From NCBI RefSeq assembly GCF_029338375.1, contig NZ_CP119805.1, positions 62,001 to 126,000 of the forward strand: a stretch of DNA of 64,000 bases, written 5' to 3'. Positions within the stretch are counted from its first letter, which is position 1; every line of letters begins with the position of its first letter. The notes beneath the pieces are model-generated. The model did not search any database, was not told where the DNA came from, and saw only the letters and a list, made by a program, of their open reading frames with translations. Source of the stretch: Halorussus lipolyticus. GTDB taxonomy: Archaea; Halobacteriota; Halobacteria; Halobacteriales; Haladaptataceae. Below are positions 26,009 to 34,205 of the stretch, piece by piece. The position numbers were made by a program, and so were the translations under genes.

Positions 26009-26330
26009 GTCTCGGGATACGACGGCCGCGGGGAAGTGCGTTGTTGCCGACCGAGAATCGAGGGCGTTTCGATTGCTGAAATCGAGTAGAAGCTAGCGTC
26101 AGGCGTGAGCAAAGCCGTCTCCCGCACAGCACCGCTACCGCGAACCTCACGCCTCCCCAACCTCCTCTCTCACTTCGTTCGGTCGTCCCTCGCGCGCGCA
26201 GAACCGCGCGCGCCGGGAGAAGAATATGCTCCCGAGCGCACCCAAACCAAACAGGTGTCTGTGCGTTCTGCTCGCCGTCTTGCCTACCGCTAACCTACCA
26301 CTCATTAGCCCGGCGTCCGACTGCTGGGGC
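26009..26330. other. 322-bp intergenic region
   Basis: It separates divergent genes and holds a dispersed-element-like segment at 26113-26180 and an inverted repeat built of cgcgcg blocks at 26190-26214 (cgcgcgcgcagaaccgcgcg). An ATG at 26226 is in frame with the carbamoylase gene, but the added 35 residues are Cys/Leu/Pro-rich and derive from the element, so I do not use it. Confidence 0.5.
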
Positions 26331-27599
26331 ATGAACGTAGACACCGAGCGACTCCGCGGCGACATCGAGGAGAACGCCGAGTTCGGTCGCATCTCCACTG
26401 ACGAGGGCCGAGGCCGGACCGTCCTGACCGGCACCGAACCCAACCGCGAGGCCCGCGAGTACCTCGTCCAGCGCCTCGAAGACGCTGGTCTCGGCGTGCG
26501 AATCGACGCCGTGGGCAACATCGCGGGCCGGTGGACTCCCGAGAGCGCGGACCCCGAGGCCGCCCCCGTCACAGCCGGGAGCCACCTCGACTCGGTGCCC
26601 GAGGGCGGCATCTTCGACGGCCCGCTCGGGGTCTACGCGGCGCTCGAAGCGGTCCGGGCGATGCAGGACGCCGGGGTCGAACCAGACCGCCCCGTCGAAG
26701 TCGTCTCGTTCACCGAGGAGGAGGGCCAGCGATTTGCCTCCGGCCTCCTCGGGTCCTCGGTCGCGGTCGGCGAGCGCACCGTCGAAGAAGCCCTCGCGCT
26801 CGAAGCCGAGGGGCCGGAGGGCGACACCGTGACCCTCGAATCCGCGCTCGAAGGCATCGGCTTCCGGGGCGAGGGCCTCCTCGACGCCGGCGAGTGGGAC
26901 AGTTGGCTCGAACTCCACGTGGAGCAGAGCGAGCGATTGGAGGACGCGGACGTTCCGGTCGGCGTCGTCACCGCCATTACTGGCATCACCCACTGCGAGG
27001 CCACGGTCCGCGGCGAGGCCGACCACGCCGGCGCGACCCCGATGGGCGACCGGACCGACGCGCTCACAGCGGCCAGCGAGTTCGTCCTCGACGTGGAGCG
27101 CGCCGCGAACGAAGTCGTCGAGGAGTCGAGCGACACCGCGGTCGGCACCGTGGGAAGCCTCGACGTGCGACCCAACGCGACCAACGTCGTCCCCGGTGCG
27201 GTCGAGATGGGCGTCGATATTCGGGACGTGGACCGCGAGTCGATGGAGACCATCGCCTCCCGCGCCCGAGACAGTCTCGCTCGCCTCGAACGAGAGCGCG
27301 GCGTCTCGACCGACTTTTCCCGGCCCTTCGACCTCGAACCCACGCCGATGAGCGACCGAGTGCGCCAGTCAGCCCACGACGCGGGCGAGGACGCCGGCAT
27401 CGAGACCATGGACCTCCACTCGGGCGCGGCCCACGACACGATGCACGTCGCCGAAAAGACCGACGCCGGCCTGCTGTTTGCACCCTCCAGAGACGGCATC
27501 TCGCACAATCCCAAGGAGTGGACCGACTGGGACGACTGTGCCACCGCGACTCGGGTACTGGCCGGCGCGCTGGCGAACTTGGCAGGAGCCGCGACCTGA
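26331..27599 (+). CDS. M20-family Zn-dependent amidohydrolase (allantoate amidohydrolase / N-carbamoyl-amino-acid hydrolase type)
   Basis: This is 422 residues. Metal ligands sit in TAGSHLDSVPEGGIFDGPLG (His and Asp), FTEEEGQRF (Glu-Glu), LELHVEQS (His) and the C-terminal SRDGISHNPKEW (His), the hydantoinase/carbamoylase pattern. The dimerisation lid starts near TGITHCEATVRGEADHAGAT. It hydrolyses N-carbamoyl or ureido groups; allantoate, ureidoglycolate or carbamoyl-beta-alanine cannot be separated by sequence. No other purine- or pyrimidine-catabolism gene lies beside it. Confidence 0.9.
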   Translation: MNVDTERLRGDIEENAEFGRISTDEGRGRTVLTGTEPNREAREYLVQRLEDAGLGVRIDAVGNIAGRWTPESADPEAAPVTAGSHLDSVPEGGIFDGPLGVYAALEAVRAMQDAGVEPDRPVEVVSFTEEEGQRFASGLLGSSVAVGERTVEEALALEAEGPEGDTVTLESALEGIGFRGEGLLDAGEWDSWLELHVEQSERLEDADVPVGVVTAITGITHCEATVRGEADHAGATPMGDRTDALTAASEFVLDVERAANEVVEESSDTAVGTVGSLDVRPNATNVVPGAVEMGVDIRDVDRESMETIASRARDSLARLERERGVSTDFSRPFDLEPTPMSDRVRQSAHDAGEDAGIETMDLHSGAAHDTMHVAEKTDAGLLFAPSRDGISHNPKEWTDWDDCATATRVLAGALANLAGAAT

Positions 27600-27724
27600 A
27601 CGGGTTTCTCTGTAAGTCTAACTTAACCGGGGTTTCGACCGGTCGTAACCGGCGTATCCGGGCGTTACGAACAAAAACGGTCGCTTTCGTTTATTCGCCG
27701 GGAAACCGAGCCTTTGCCCGGAGA

Positions 27725-28300
27725 ATGACACGAAACGCGACGCTCGGAGCGATAGTTTTCGCCGTACTGCTGGTTACGACCGGACTCTCGGGCGCGGTCG
27801 GCCCGTCGCCCGCGGGAAGTAGCGGGTCCGCTTCCCCCGCCCCGCTCGCCCAAGAGACCACGACGCAGGGCAACGAGACCGCAAACGAGTCGGCGTCGGT
27901 CACGTTCAACGACCAATCGCTGGAGGACTCGTCGGTGGTCGTCAGTGAGGCTAACCTCTCGGAAGGGGGCTACGTCGTCGTCTTCGCCCAGAACGGCACG
28001 GCGCTCGGGAACTCGTCGTACCTCGAACCGGGGAGCTACGAGAACCTGACGGTGAACCTGACGACCTCGCTGAGTCGGTCGCAGGTCCTCATCGCCACGC
28101 CGCACCTCGACACCAACGACAACCGGACGTTCGACTTCAACGCCACGCAGGCGATGGAAGCGGGCAGGGAGAACGCCACCGACCGGCCGTACTTGCAGGC
28201 CACCGGTCTCCCGGTCAACTCGGTCGCGTTCGTCACTGTCGGCGACAGCGCCGGTCGGAACGAGACGACCACGGCGAGTCGCGTCGCGCCGACCGCGTAA
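27725..28300 (+). CDS. Secreted DUF7282-like surface protein
   Basis: This is 191 residues. A Sec-type signal (MTRNATLGAIVFAVLLVTTGLSG) precedes a Ser/Pro/Thr-rich stretch (about 28-60) and a beta-rich domain (60-190) with SVTFNDQSLEDSSVVVSEAN, GGYVVVFAQNG and LPVNSVAFVTVGD. These elements recur in haloarchaeal DUF7282 proteins, of unknown function. There are at least seven N-x-S/T sequons, so heavy glycosylation is likely. No C-terminal anchor is present, so it is probably released or held by other surface parts. Confidence 0.72.
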   Translation: MTRNATLGAIVFAVLLVTTGLSGAVGPSPAGSSGSASPAPLAQETTTQGNETANESASVTFNDQSLEDSSVVVSEANLSEGGYVVVFAQNGTALGNSSYLEPGSYENLTVNLTTSLSRSQVLIATPHLDTNDNRTFDFNATQAMEAGRENATDRPYLQATGLPVNSVAFVTVGDSAGRNETTTASRVAPTA

Positions 28301-28338
28301 TTCAGCACAATTAACTTTTCGACGCGCGAGGAGAAGTC

Positions 28339-29001
28339 ATGGAGCTACTACCCGACGAGACCCGGCGATTCGTCAGCGCGCTGGTTCCGGACCGCGACGA
28401 CACCCTCCGGGAGATGGAGGCCCACGGCGAGGACATCGGCTTTCCCACGGTCGGCCCGGAGGTCGGGGCCTTCCTGCGACTCTCGGCCCGGATGGTCGGT
28501 GCGGAGCGAATCTTCGAGTTCGGGTCGGGATTCGGCTACTCGGCCTACTGGTTCGCCGAGGCCCTGCCCGACGACGGCGAAATCGTGCTGACCGAGTACG
28601 ACGCCGACGAACTCGACCAAGCCCGCGAGTATCTCACAGAGGGAGGCTACGCCGACCGCGCCGTTTTCGAGGAGGGCGACGCGCTCGAAACCGTCGAGCG
28701 CCACGAGGGTCCATTCGACGTGGTGCTGGTGGACTGCCACAAATCGGGCTACCCCGATGCCTTCGACGCGGTGCGCGAGAAAGTCGCCGAGGGCGGGGTC
28801 GTCATCGCGGACAACGCGATGCAGAGCGGCGCGCAGGATTTCGCGACGATTCTGGAGATTCTGGAGGGTAGCGACCCCGAATCGGTGGACGACGACACCC
28901 GCGGCATCGCCGACTACCTCCAGAGGGTCCGGGACGACCCCGATTTCGAGACGGCGGCGATTCCGCTCGGGCAGGGCATCGCGGTCAGCTTTCGGAAGTA
29001 A
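28339..29001 (+). CDS. SAM-dependent O-methyltransferase (family 3)
   Basis: This is 220 residues. The SAM motif I is EFGSGFGYSAYWFAEAL (about 61-77), motif II has VLTEYDADELDQAREYL, and the metal-linked DVVLVDCHKSGYPDAFD follows, as in caffeoyl-CoA/catechol-type O-methyltransferases. The acceptor is unknown. It starts 38 bp after the secreted-protein gene on the same strand, with an AT-rich tract (attcagcacaattaac) between them that may serve as its own promoter. Confidence 0.9.
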   Translation: MELLPDETRRFVSALVPDRDDTLREMEAHGEDIGFPTVGPEVGAFLRLSARMVGAERIFEFGSGFGYSAYWFAEALPDDGEIVLTEYDADELDQAREYLTEGGYADRAVFEEGDALETVERHEGPFDVVLVDCHKSGYPDAFDAVREKVAEGGVVIADNAMQSGAQDFATILEILEGSDPESVDDDTRGIADYLQRVRDDPDFETAAIPLGQGIAVSFRK

Positions 29002-29103
29002 TCGACAGCGAGTGAATACACTTCTAATTCGGTCTCTACAACTTCCAATCCATTCTTAAGAAACTTCGTAGCTTGCTCGTTGTTCCGACGGCCGCCGAGG
29101 AGG

Positions 29104-29886
29104 TCAGCAGACGTGGCCGCCGCCGTCAACCCAAATCGTCTCGCCGGTCACGTAGGACGCCTCGTCGCTCGCCAGAAAGAGGTACGCGCCCGCCAACTCC
29201 GCGGGTTCGGCGGCCCGGAGCGGGAGGTTCGGCGTCTCGCCCTCTGGTGCCATCTCGTCGGCCTCGTCGGACCACCCCTCCCGAATCTCGGTGGCGACCG
29301 GGCCGGGGGCGACGGCGTTGACCCGAACCCCCTCCTGCGCGAGTTCGAGCGCCGCGCTCCGGGTTATCATCCGAATCGCGCCCTTGGTCGCGGCGTAGTG
29401 GGAGTGGTCCCACGCCGCCCGGCCCTGCGTGTCGGAGGAGGTGTTGATGACGACGCCGGGATTGCCCCGGTCCAGCATGTCCTCGGCGGCGATTTGGGTC
29501 CCGAAGAAGGTGCCCCGAGCGTTGACCGCCTGCACCTCGTCGTACTCGTCGGGCGTCACGTCCAGAAACCGGCGCTTGGTGTAGACCCCGGCGTTGTTCA
29601 CCATCACGTCCACGCCGCCGAACTCGCGGGCCGCCTCGATGACGGCGCGAATCTGGTCCGGGTCGGCCACGTCGGTTTCGGCGTACTCGGCGTTTCCGCC
29701 CTCCTCGCGGATTTTCTCGTGGGTCGGTGCAGACTCGCTCTCGGCTTTCGGGTCCTCGCGCACGTCGGCGTTGACGACTGTCGCACCCGCGTCTCCGAAG
29801 GCGAGCGCGACTGCGCGACCGATGCCGGCGCTCGCGCCGGTGACGATAACTGTCGAGTCGGAGAAGTCGGGGTTCAGACTGGCCAT
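29104..29886 (-). CDS. Short-chain dehydrogenase/reductase (SDR)
   Basis: This is a 260-residue classical SDR. It has the cofactor motif VTGASAGIGRA (15-25), NNAG at about 96-99, and the catalytic Ser, Tyr and Lys in NTSSDTQG and YAATKG, with the C-terminal signature ETIWVDGGG. An Asp after the second strand (VVNADVRED) favours NAD(H). The substrate is unknown; the 3-oxoacyl-ACP reductase or glucose-dehydrogenase-type labels commonly given to such proteins are not supported by context. Confidence 0.92.
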   Translation of the reverse strand: MASLNPDFSDSTVIVTGASAGIGRAVALAFGDAGATVVNADVREDPKAESESAPTHEKIREEGGNAEYAETDVADPDQIRAVIEAAREFGGVDVMVNNAGVYTKRRFLDVTPDEYDEVQAVNARGTFFGTQIAAEDMLDRGNPGVVINTSSDTQGRAAWDHSHYAATKGAIRMITRSAALELAQEGVRVNAVAPGPVATEIREGWSDEADEMAPEGETPNLPLRAAEPAELAGAYLFLASDEASYVTGETIWVDGGGHVC

Positions 29887-29941
29887 GCCCGAACGAGGGT
29901 CGCCGGTCGGTTGTAGGTTCCGGCGACGAGCGACCGGCGGG

Positions 29942-30349
29942 CTACATCAACCAGTCCACGACCCACGCGACGACGCCGAGCGCGATGAGGCCGATGCCGA
30001 TGGCCGAGGTTGCTGGCTCAGGGAACAGGAACAGCGCGACCCCGACCACGAGGAGCGTCCCGATGAGTCCGACGTCCCACCAGCTACCGTCGGAGTCGTC
30101 CGCTCCGGTCTCGTTCGCGGTGTCGTAGTCAGCTCCGGTCTCGGCGCGGTCCTCCTCGGCGGTGGCGTCGGCGGCGTCTCCCGCGGGCCAGATGCCCCAT
30201 CCTGAGGGGGACAGCGAGCCGCCGACGCTCGACGGGAAGAACGAGTCGCCCATCTCGTCGCCGGTGTACTTCTCGCGGGCCTCCTCGTCCCCGTGAACGT
30301 CCTTGTACGTGCTGTCGTACTCGTCGTCGGTGTAGGGGTTGTCGCTCAC
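29942..30349 (-). CDS. Small membrane protein with two C-terminal helices
   Basis: This is 135 residues from a GTG at 30349 (VSDNPYTDDEYDSTYKDVHG). The first 80 residues are very acidic and unstructured-looking, and two hydrophobic segments (about 88-105 and 108-130) close the protein. The start is chosen because residues upstream of the GTG in the open frame are non-acidic and out of character. I do not recognise a family. It follows the SDR gene in reverse order (30349 is upstream; 55 bp separate the stop from the SDR start), so they may share a transcript. Confidence 0.65.
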   Translation of the reverse strand: MSDNPYTDDEYDSTYKDVHGDEEAREKYTGDEMGDSFFPSSVGGSLSPSGWGIWPAGDAADATAEEDRAETGADYDTANETGADDSDGSWWDVGLIGTLLVVGVALFLFPEPATSAIGIGLIALGVVAWVVDWLM

Positions 30350-30448
30350 GCAGATTACAAGGGTTCTCAGTCGGTTATGGGCTGTGGCCACTTCGGATTC
30401 CTATTTCGCGCGCGCAGAACTGCGTGCGGGAAATACGCCCAAGCGCGC

Positions 30449-31246
30449 CTACCGCCGACTGCCGGGTTGGGGGTCCACGTGGGGTTTGGCCATCAGGTCC
30501 TCGAATCGCCGGTCGTCCAGCCATTCGAGGAGCATCGCCAACTGGTCGCTCGCGGCGTCGAACAGTCGTGCGCCCTTCTCCGGGGTGGCGTCGGTCTGGT
30601 CGCCCAGCACGCCGTTGTCGGTGTTGTCGATGGAGTCGTAGAAGTTGCGCGCGCCGTGGACCGTGGCCTCGTCGCTGTCGGCCCAGTTTACGAGGCCCTC
30701 GTCGCGGGCCTCCTCCAACTTGTCGGTCCGCACGTTTTCGGGGTCCAAGTGCATCATCATCGCGGTCTCTTTCGGCCCGCCGTGGGGACCGTTGACCTCG
30801 AACAGGTCGTCAACGAGGTCCGGGATGGACTCGTCCCACATCCACTCGACGGCGTAGGCCACTCGGTCCTCGCGAAGGCGTCTGCCGACCTCTCGGAGGT
30901 GGGTCTGGTTGCCGCCGTGGGCGTTGACGAAGACGATGCGGTCGATGCCGTGGTACGAGAGGTTGCGGGAGAAGCTCTCGACGTAATCGCGGAACTCGGG
31001 CGGGTCGGCCCACATCGTGCCGTGGAACTGCTTGTGGTGGACGCTGACGCCGACGTTCACGGTCGGCGTGCAGAGGAACCCGGTTCTGTCTGCGGCCTCG
31101 CGGGCCACTCCCTCTGCGATTTTGTGGTCGGTCGAGAGCGGGAGGTGGGGTCCGTGCTGTTCGGTCGAACCGAGGGGGACGACTGCCACGGACTCCTCGG
31201 CCACGTAATCACCCAGTTCCGGCCACGTCTGGTCGGCGAGGTACAT
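30449..31246 (-). CDS. Creatininase family metal-dependent hydrolase
   Basis: This is 265 residues. VVPLGSTEQHGPHLPLSTDH provides the Glu/His/Asp metal ligands, VNAHGGN is the second diagnostic motif, and PHGGPKETAMMMHLDPE holds the last Glu. The family includes creatininase and, in archaea, ArfB, the formamide hydrolase of the flavin/F420 pathway. That is an attractive possibility for a haloarchaeon because F420 is used there, but nothing in the neighbourhood confirms it. The ATG at 31246 opens the conserved MYLADQTWPELGDYV. Confidence 0.85.
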   Translation of the reverse strand: MYLADQTWPELGDYVAEESVAVVPLGSTEQHGPHLPLSTDHKIAEGVAREAADRTGFLCTPTVNVGVSVHHKQFHGTMWADPPEFRDYVESFSRNLSYHGIDRIVFVNAHGGNQTHLREVGRRLREDRVAYAVEWMWDESIPDLVDDLFEVNGPHGGPKETAMMMHLDPENVRTDKLEEARDEGLVNWADSDEATVHGARNFYDSIDNTDNGVLGDQTDATPEKGARLFDAASDQLAMLLEWLDDRRFEDLMAKPHVDPQPGSRR

Positions 31247-31383
31247 ACCGGTAGGCCGGGGGCGAGCGAGTAAAGTTCTTCCCCGCGCCGACCGGGGCCC
31301 TCTCGGGGCGGTTACCTCGACGTAACCTCGTTTCACCGGGGTTAGCAAACGTATAATTACGTCCCGGCCTACGTTCGGAACAC

Positions 31384-31665
31384 ATGACTGACTGTCTCGA
31401 CGCCGACGCCCCGCCGAGCGCGAAACTGGTCGTAAAGGTCCTCGAATACAGCGACGACGCCCTGACTCAGCAGGAAATCAGCGACCGGACCCGACTCTCG
31501 CCCCGCACGGTCCGGAGTTCCATCAAGCGCCTCAAAGAACAGGACGTCATCGAGGAGCGCGTCTACATCCCGGACGCCCGCAAGCAACTCTACACGCTCA
31601 GCGACTCGGTGCAGGAATGTCTGCAGGCCGGCGAGGCCGCGGCCGAGAGCGCCGAAGCGGTCTGA
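31384..31665 (+). CDS. Small winged-helix (MarR/TrmB-like) transcriptional regulator
   Basis: This is a 93-residue protein that is almost entirely one winged HTH: ALTQQEISDRTRLSPRTVRS is helix-turn-helix, and EERVYIPDARKQLYTLSDS is the wing. A TATA-like cgtataatta sits at 31350-31359, about 25 bp before the ATG, so the mRNA is probably leaderless. No effector domain is present. The gene is divergent from the creatininase-family gene (137 bp apart), a possible target. Confidence 0.85.
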   Translation: MTDCLDADAPPSAKLVVKVLEYSDDALTQQEISDRTRLSPRTVRSSIKRLKEQDVIEERVYIPDARKQLYTLSDSVQECLQAGEAAAESAEAV

Positions 31666-31707
31666 TTCTTCGAAACGTCTTCCTTTCTCCCGCGAGTCGG
31701 CCACGCC

Positions 31708-31890
31708 GTGACCGAGTACGACAAACTCGTTCGCGACGAGATTCCCGAAAGTATCCGCCAGAGCGACGAAACGCCCGTGACCCACGTCGCCGAGGACTTC
31801 AACGCCGACCGACTCGAAACGCTCCGCGAGGAGAAAGCCGACGAGCGCGGTGGCTTCGCGGACCGAATCGTCTTGGAGCGCGTGAAGTAG
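31708..31890 (+). CDS. Internally deleted MazG/phosphoribosyl-ATP-pyrophosphohydrolase-like protein
   Basis: This is 60 residues from a GTG. The N-terminal YDKLVRDEIPESIRQ and C-terminal EEKADERGGFADRIVL are the two ends of the roughly 100-residue haloarchaeal MazG-like house-cleaning proteins. The central metal-binding helices (the E-E-x2-E region) are missing, and HVAE is joined directly to DFNADRL. The join is in frame, so a short protein could be made, but it should lack catalysis. It starts 42 bp after the regulator gene. Confidence 0.6.
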   Translation: MTEYDKLVRDEIPESIRQSDETPVTHVAEDFNADRLETLREEKADERGGFADRIVLERVK

Positions 31891-31980
31891 TCTTCTCGGG
31901 GCGCACCCCCACCGGCCGTTAATTCAAGAAGCTAGGCTAGAAATATTAGTTTCCTAACCAGAAATGATTGGGTGTCGCCC

Positions 31981-32583
31981 ATGACCCGAGACGATACGAC
32001 CATCGACCGACGTTCGCTCTTGAAAAAGACCGCGGTGGCGGGCGTGACCACCGGACTCGCCGCCGGAAGCGCTTCGGCGACCGGCGGGGACCGACCGTCC
32101 CGCGCCATCGAGCGCGACGAGGCCGCGCGACTGGTGGAATCGTACGGTAGCGACCTGCTGGCGTTGCTCGCCGACGAGAACGTCCTCGACGCCGGGGACG
32201 TGACCGAACTGGCGACCGGTCGTCCGGCGTCGCCCGACGCCCCGCTTCGCGGCGACGAGGGGGCCGCGCTCGTGGACTCCGGCGTCAACCCCGCACGACT
32301 CGTCGTCGTGACGCAGGTCACCGACGGGACGCTCAGACTCTCGGTCGAACCCGAGACCGGTAAGTCGTACGCGCTCCTCGACGACGGCCGGTCCGTTACC
32401 GTCTTCAACCCCGAAGTCGGGACGCTGGACGAGGACGCGACCACGCAGACCGACCACTGCACTCAGCAAATCTGCCCGACCGACGACGGGGCGTGTTATG
32501 CGTCGAGTTCCGTAACCTACGACGGCGACCGGGTTGCGACGCAGGCGTCGTGTTGCTCGTACTACAAGTGTACCGACCCGTAG
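31981..32583 (+). CDS. Tat-exported protein with Cys-rich C-terminal domain
   Basis: This is 200 residues. The Tat signal is DRRSLLKKTAVAGVTTGLAAG. Residues 45-145 form an acidic domain without cysteines. The last 45 residues contain seven cysteines (HCTQQICPTDDGACYAS, then SCCSYYKCTDP), the only ones in the protein apart from none in the signal. I do not recognise the family. The precursor-plus-Cys-rich-end plan is like that of halocin C8, though the Cys spacing differs. It has its own AT-rich upstream region (aaatattag, 31941). Confidence 0.75.
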   Translation: MTRDDTTIDRRSLLKKTAVAGVTTGLAAGSASATGGDRPSRAIERDEAARLVESYGSDLLALLADENVLDAGDVTELATGRPASPDAPLRGDEGAALVDSGVNPARLVVVTQVTDGTLRLSVEPETGKSYALLDDGRSVTVFNPEVGTLDEDATTQTDHCTQQICPTDDGACYASSSVTYDGDRVATQASCCSYYKCTDP

Positions 32584-32663
32584 CGCACCTGCCACCTCAA
32601 AAACATTTTTATTTCTTTAGAAAACGAAATTCGTTTTCCGAAGTGGCTACGCGATTGTCTTCC

Positions 32664-34097
32664 TCAATCGTCCGCCGAGGGATACTCCCGCTCTAAGTCC
32701 ACGTCGGCCAGCAGGTCGTCGTCGGTCCGGTGGGTCCCGACCGGAGGACGATTCACCTCGGCGGCGGGCGACCCCTCCACGTCGGTCTGGTCGTCGATTT
32801 CGCTCATCTCGCCGTCGGCGTCTCTGGCGTCTTGGTCGATTCGCATCGAGCAGAACTCGACGCCGCACATCGAGCAGAATCTGGCCTCCTTGTAGTTGTC
32901 GCCGGGGAGCGTTTGGTCGTGGTACTCCTGCGCACGCTCGGGGTCCAGCGCGAGGTCGAACTGTCGCCGCCAGTCGAACTCGTAGCGGGCCTCCGACAGC
33001 GCGTCGTCCCAGTCGCGGGCACCCTCTCGACCGTTCGCCACGTCGCCGGCGTGGGCCGCGATGCGGTAGGCCGCCAGTCCGTCGCGCACGTCCTCGGCGT
33101 CCGGCAGTCCGAGGTGTTCTTTCGGCGTGACGTAGCAGAGCATCGCCGCGCCCGCTCTGGCCGCTTCGGTCGCGCCGATGGCGCTGGTGATGTGGTCGTA
33201 GCCCGGTGCCACGTCGGTCACGAGCGGTCCGAGGACGTAGAAGGGCGCGCCGTCGCAGACCTCCTGCTGGCGCTCGACCTGTCCCGCGATTTGGTCCATC
33301 GGGACGTGGCCCGGCCCCTCGACCATGACCTGCACGCCGTGGTCCCACGCGGTCCGGGTCAACTCGCCGAGGGTGTCCAACTCGGCGAACTGGGCGTCGT
33401 CGCCCGCGTCGGCGAGGCATCCGGGCCGGAGGCCGTCGCCCAGACTGAAGGTCACGTCGTACTCGGCGAAGATTTCGCAAATCTCCTCGAACTTGGTGTA
33501 GAGGGGGTTCTGCATCCCGTTCTCCTCCATCCACTGGGCGAGGATGGACCCGCCGCGCGAGACGATGCCGGTCTTGCGGCCGTCGGTCAGCGGCAGGTGT
33601 TCCATCAGCACCCCGGCGTGGATGGTCTGGTAGTCCACGCCCTGCTCGGCCTGCTTCTCGATGACCTCCAGCAGGAGTTCGTGGGTGATGTCCGCCGGAC
33701 TCTCGACATGCTTGACGGCCTCGTAGATGGGGACCGTGCCGAGGGGGACCGGCGAGTGTTCGACGTTCGCCTCTCGAATCCGGTCCAAGTCCCCGCCGGT
33801 GCTGAGGTCCATCACGGTGTCCGCGCCGTAGTGGACCGCCGAGTGGAGTTTTTCGAGTTCCTCCTCGACGCCGCTGGCGTCCTCGCTGTTGCCGATGTTG
33901 GCGTTGACCTTGGTGGCGAACTCCCGCCCGATAATCATCGGGTCGAGGCTATCGTGTTCGACGTTCGCCGGAATCACGGCCTGTCCGTCGGCGACCTGCC
34001 GGCGGACGAACTCGGCGTCTACCTGCTCGCGCTCGGCGACCCGTTCCATTGCGTCGGTGACCTGCCCGTCACGGGCGGCCTGTAACTGCGTCGGCAT
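32664..34097 (-). CDS. thiC: Phosphomethylpyrimidine synthase ThiC
   Basis: This is 477 residues. It converts aminoimidazole ribotide to HMP phosphate for thiamine synthesis by radical SAM chemistry. The C-terminal [11 protein letters not shown] (about 416-426) carries the Cys-x2-Cys-x4-Cys iron-sulfur motif, and [29 protein letters not shown] and [12 protein letters not shown] are ThiC signatures. A hydrophilic tail of 50 residues follows the cluster, as in other haloarchaea. A TATA box and two copies of a 9-bp repeat lie immediately upstream. Confidence 0.97.
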   Translation of the reverse strand: MPTQLQAARDGQVTDAMERVAEREQVDAEFVRRQVADGQAVIPANVEHDSLDPMIIGREFATKVNANIGNSEDASGVEEELEKLHSAVHYGADTVMDLSTGGDLDRIREANVEHSPVPLGTVPIYEAVKHVESPADITHELLLEVIEKQAEQGVDYQTIHAGVLMEHLPLTDGRKTGIVSRGGSILAQWMEENGMQNPLYTKFEEICEIFAEYDVTFSLGDGLRPGCLADAGDDAQFAELDTLGELTRTAWDHGVQVMVEGPGHVPMDQIAGQVERQQEVCDGAPFYVLGPLVTDVAPGYDHITSAIGATEAARAGAAMLCYVTPKEHLGLPDAEDVRDGLAAYRIAAHAGDVANGREGARDWDDALSEARYEFDWRRQFDLALDPERAQEYHDQTLPGDNYKEARFCSMCGVEFCSMRIDQDARDADGEMSEIDDQTDVEGSPAAEVNRPPVGTHRTDDDLLADVDLEREYPSADD

Positions 34098-34099
34098 CG

Positions 34100-34130
34100 T
34101 ACCACTAGGTCATACCACTAGATAATAAAA
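34100..34130 (-). promoter_or_regulatory. thiC promoter with duplicated operator-like repeat
   Basis: On the minus strand a TATA box (ttttattatc, 34121-34130) is followed by ctagtggta at 34121-34113 and again at 34108-34100, a 13-bp period, ending 3 bp before the ATG. The second copy covers the expected transcription start of a leaderless mRNA. Repression by a thiamine-responsive regulator is a reasonable inference from position. Confidence 0.55.
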
Positions 34131-34205
34131 GTCGCGGGTAGCCGACTCGTCGGGCGGTCGGCGAGTCCCGAACTGATATACCACCGTCCCGTCAATCACC
34201 ACCTG

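Noticed and set aside
26226..26330. N-terminal extension of the M20 amidohydrolase from the ATG at 26226
   Set aside because: The extra 35 residues derive from a dispersed element, contain Cys/Leu/Pro text unlike the family, and the conserved start is at 26331.
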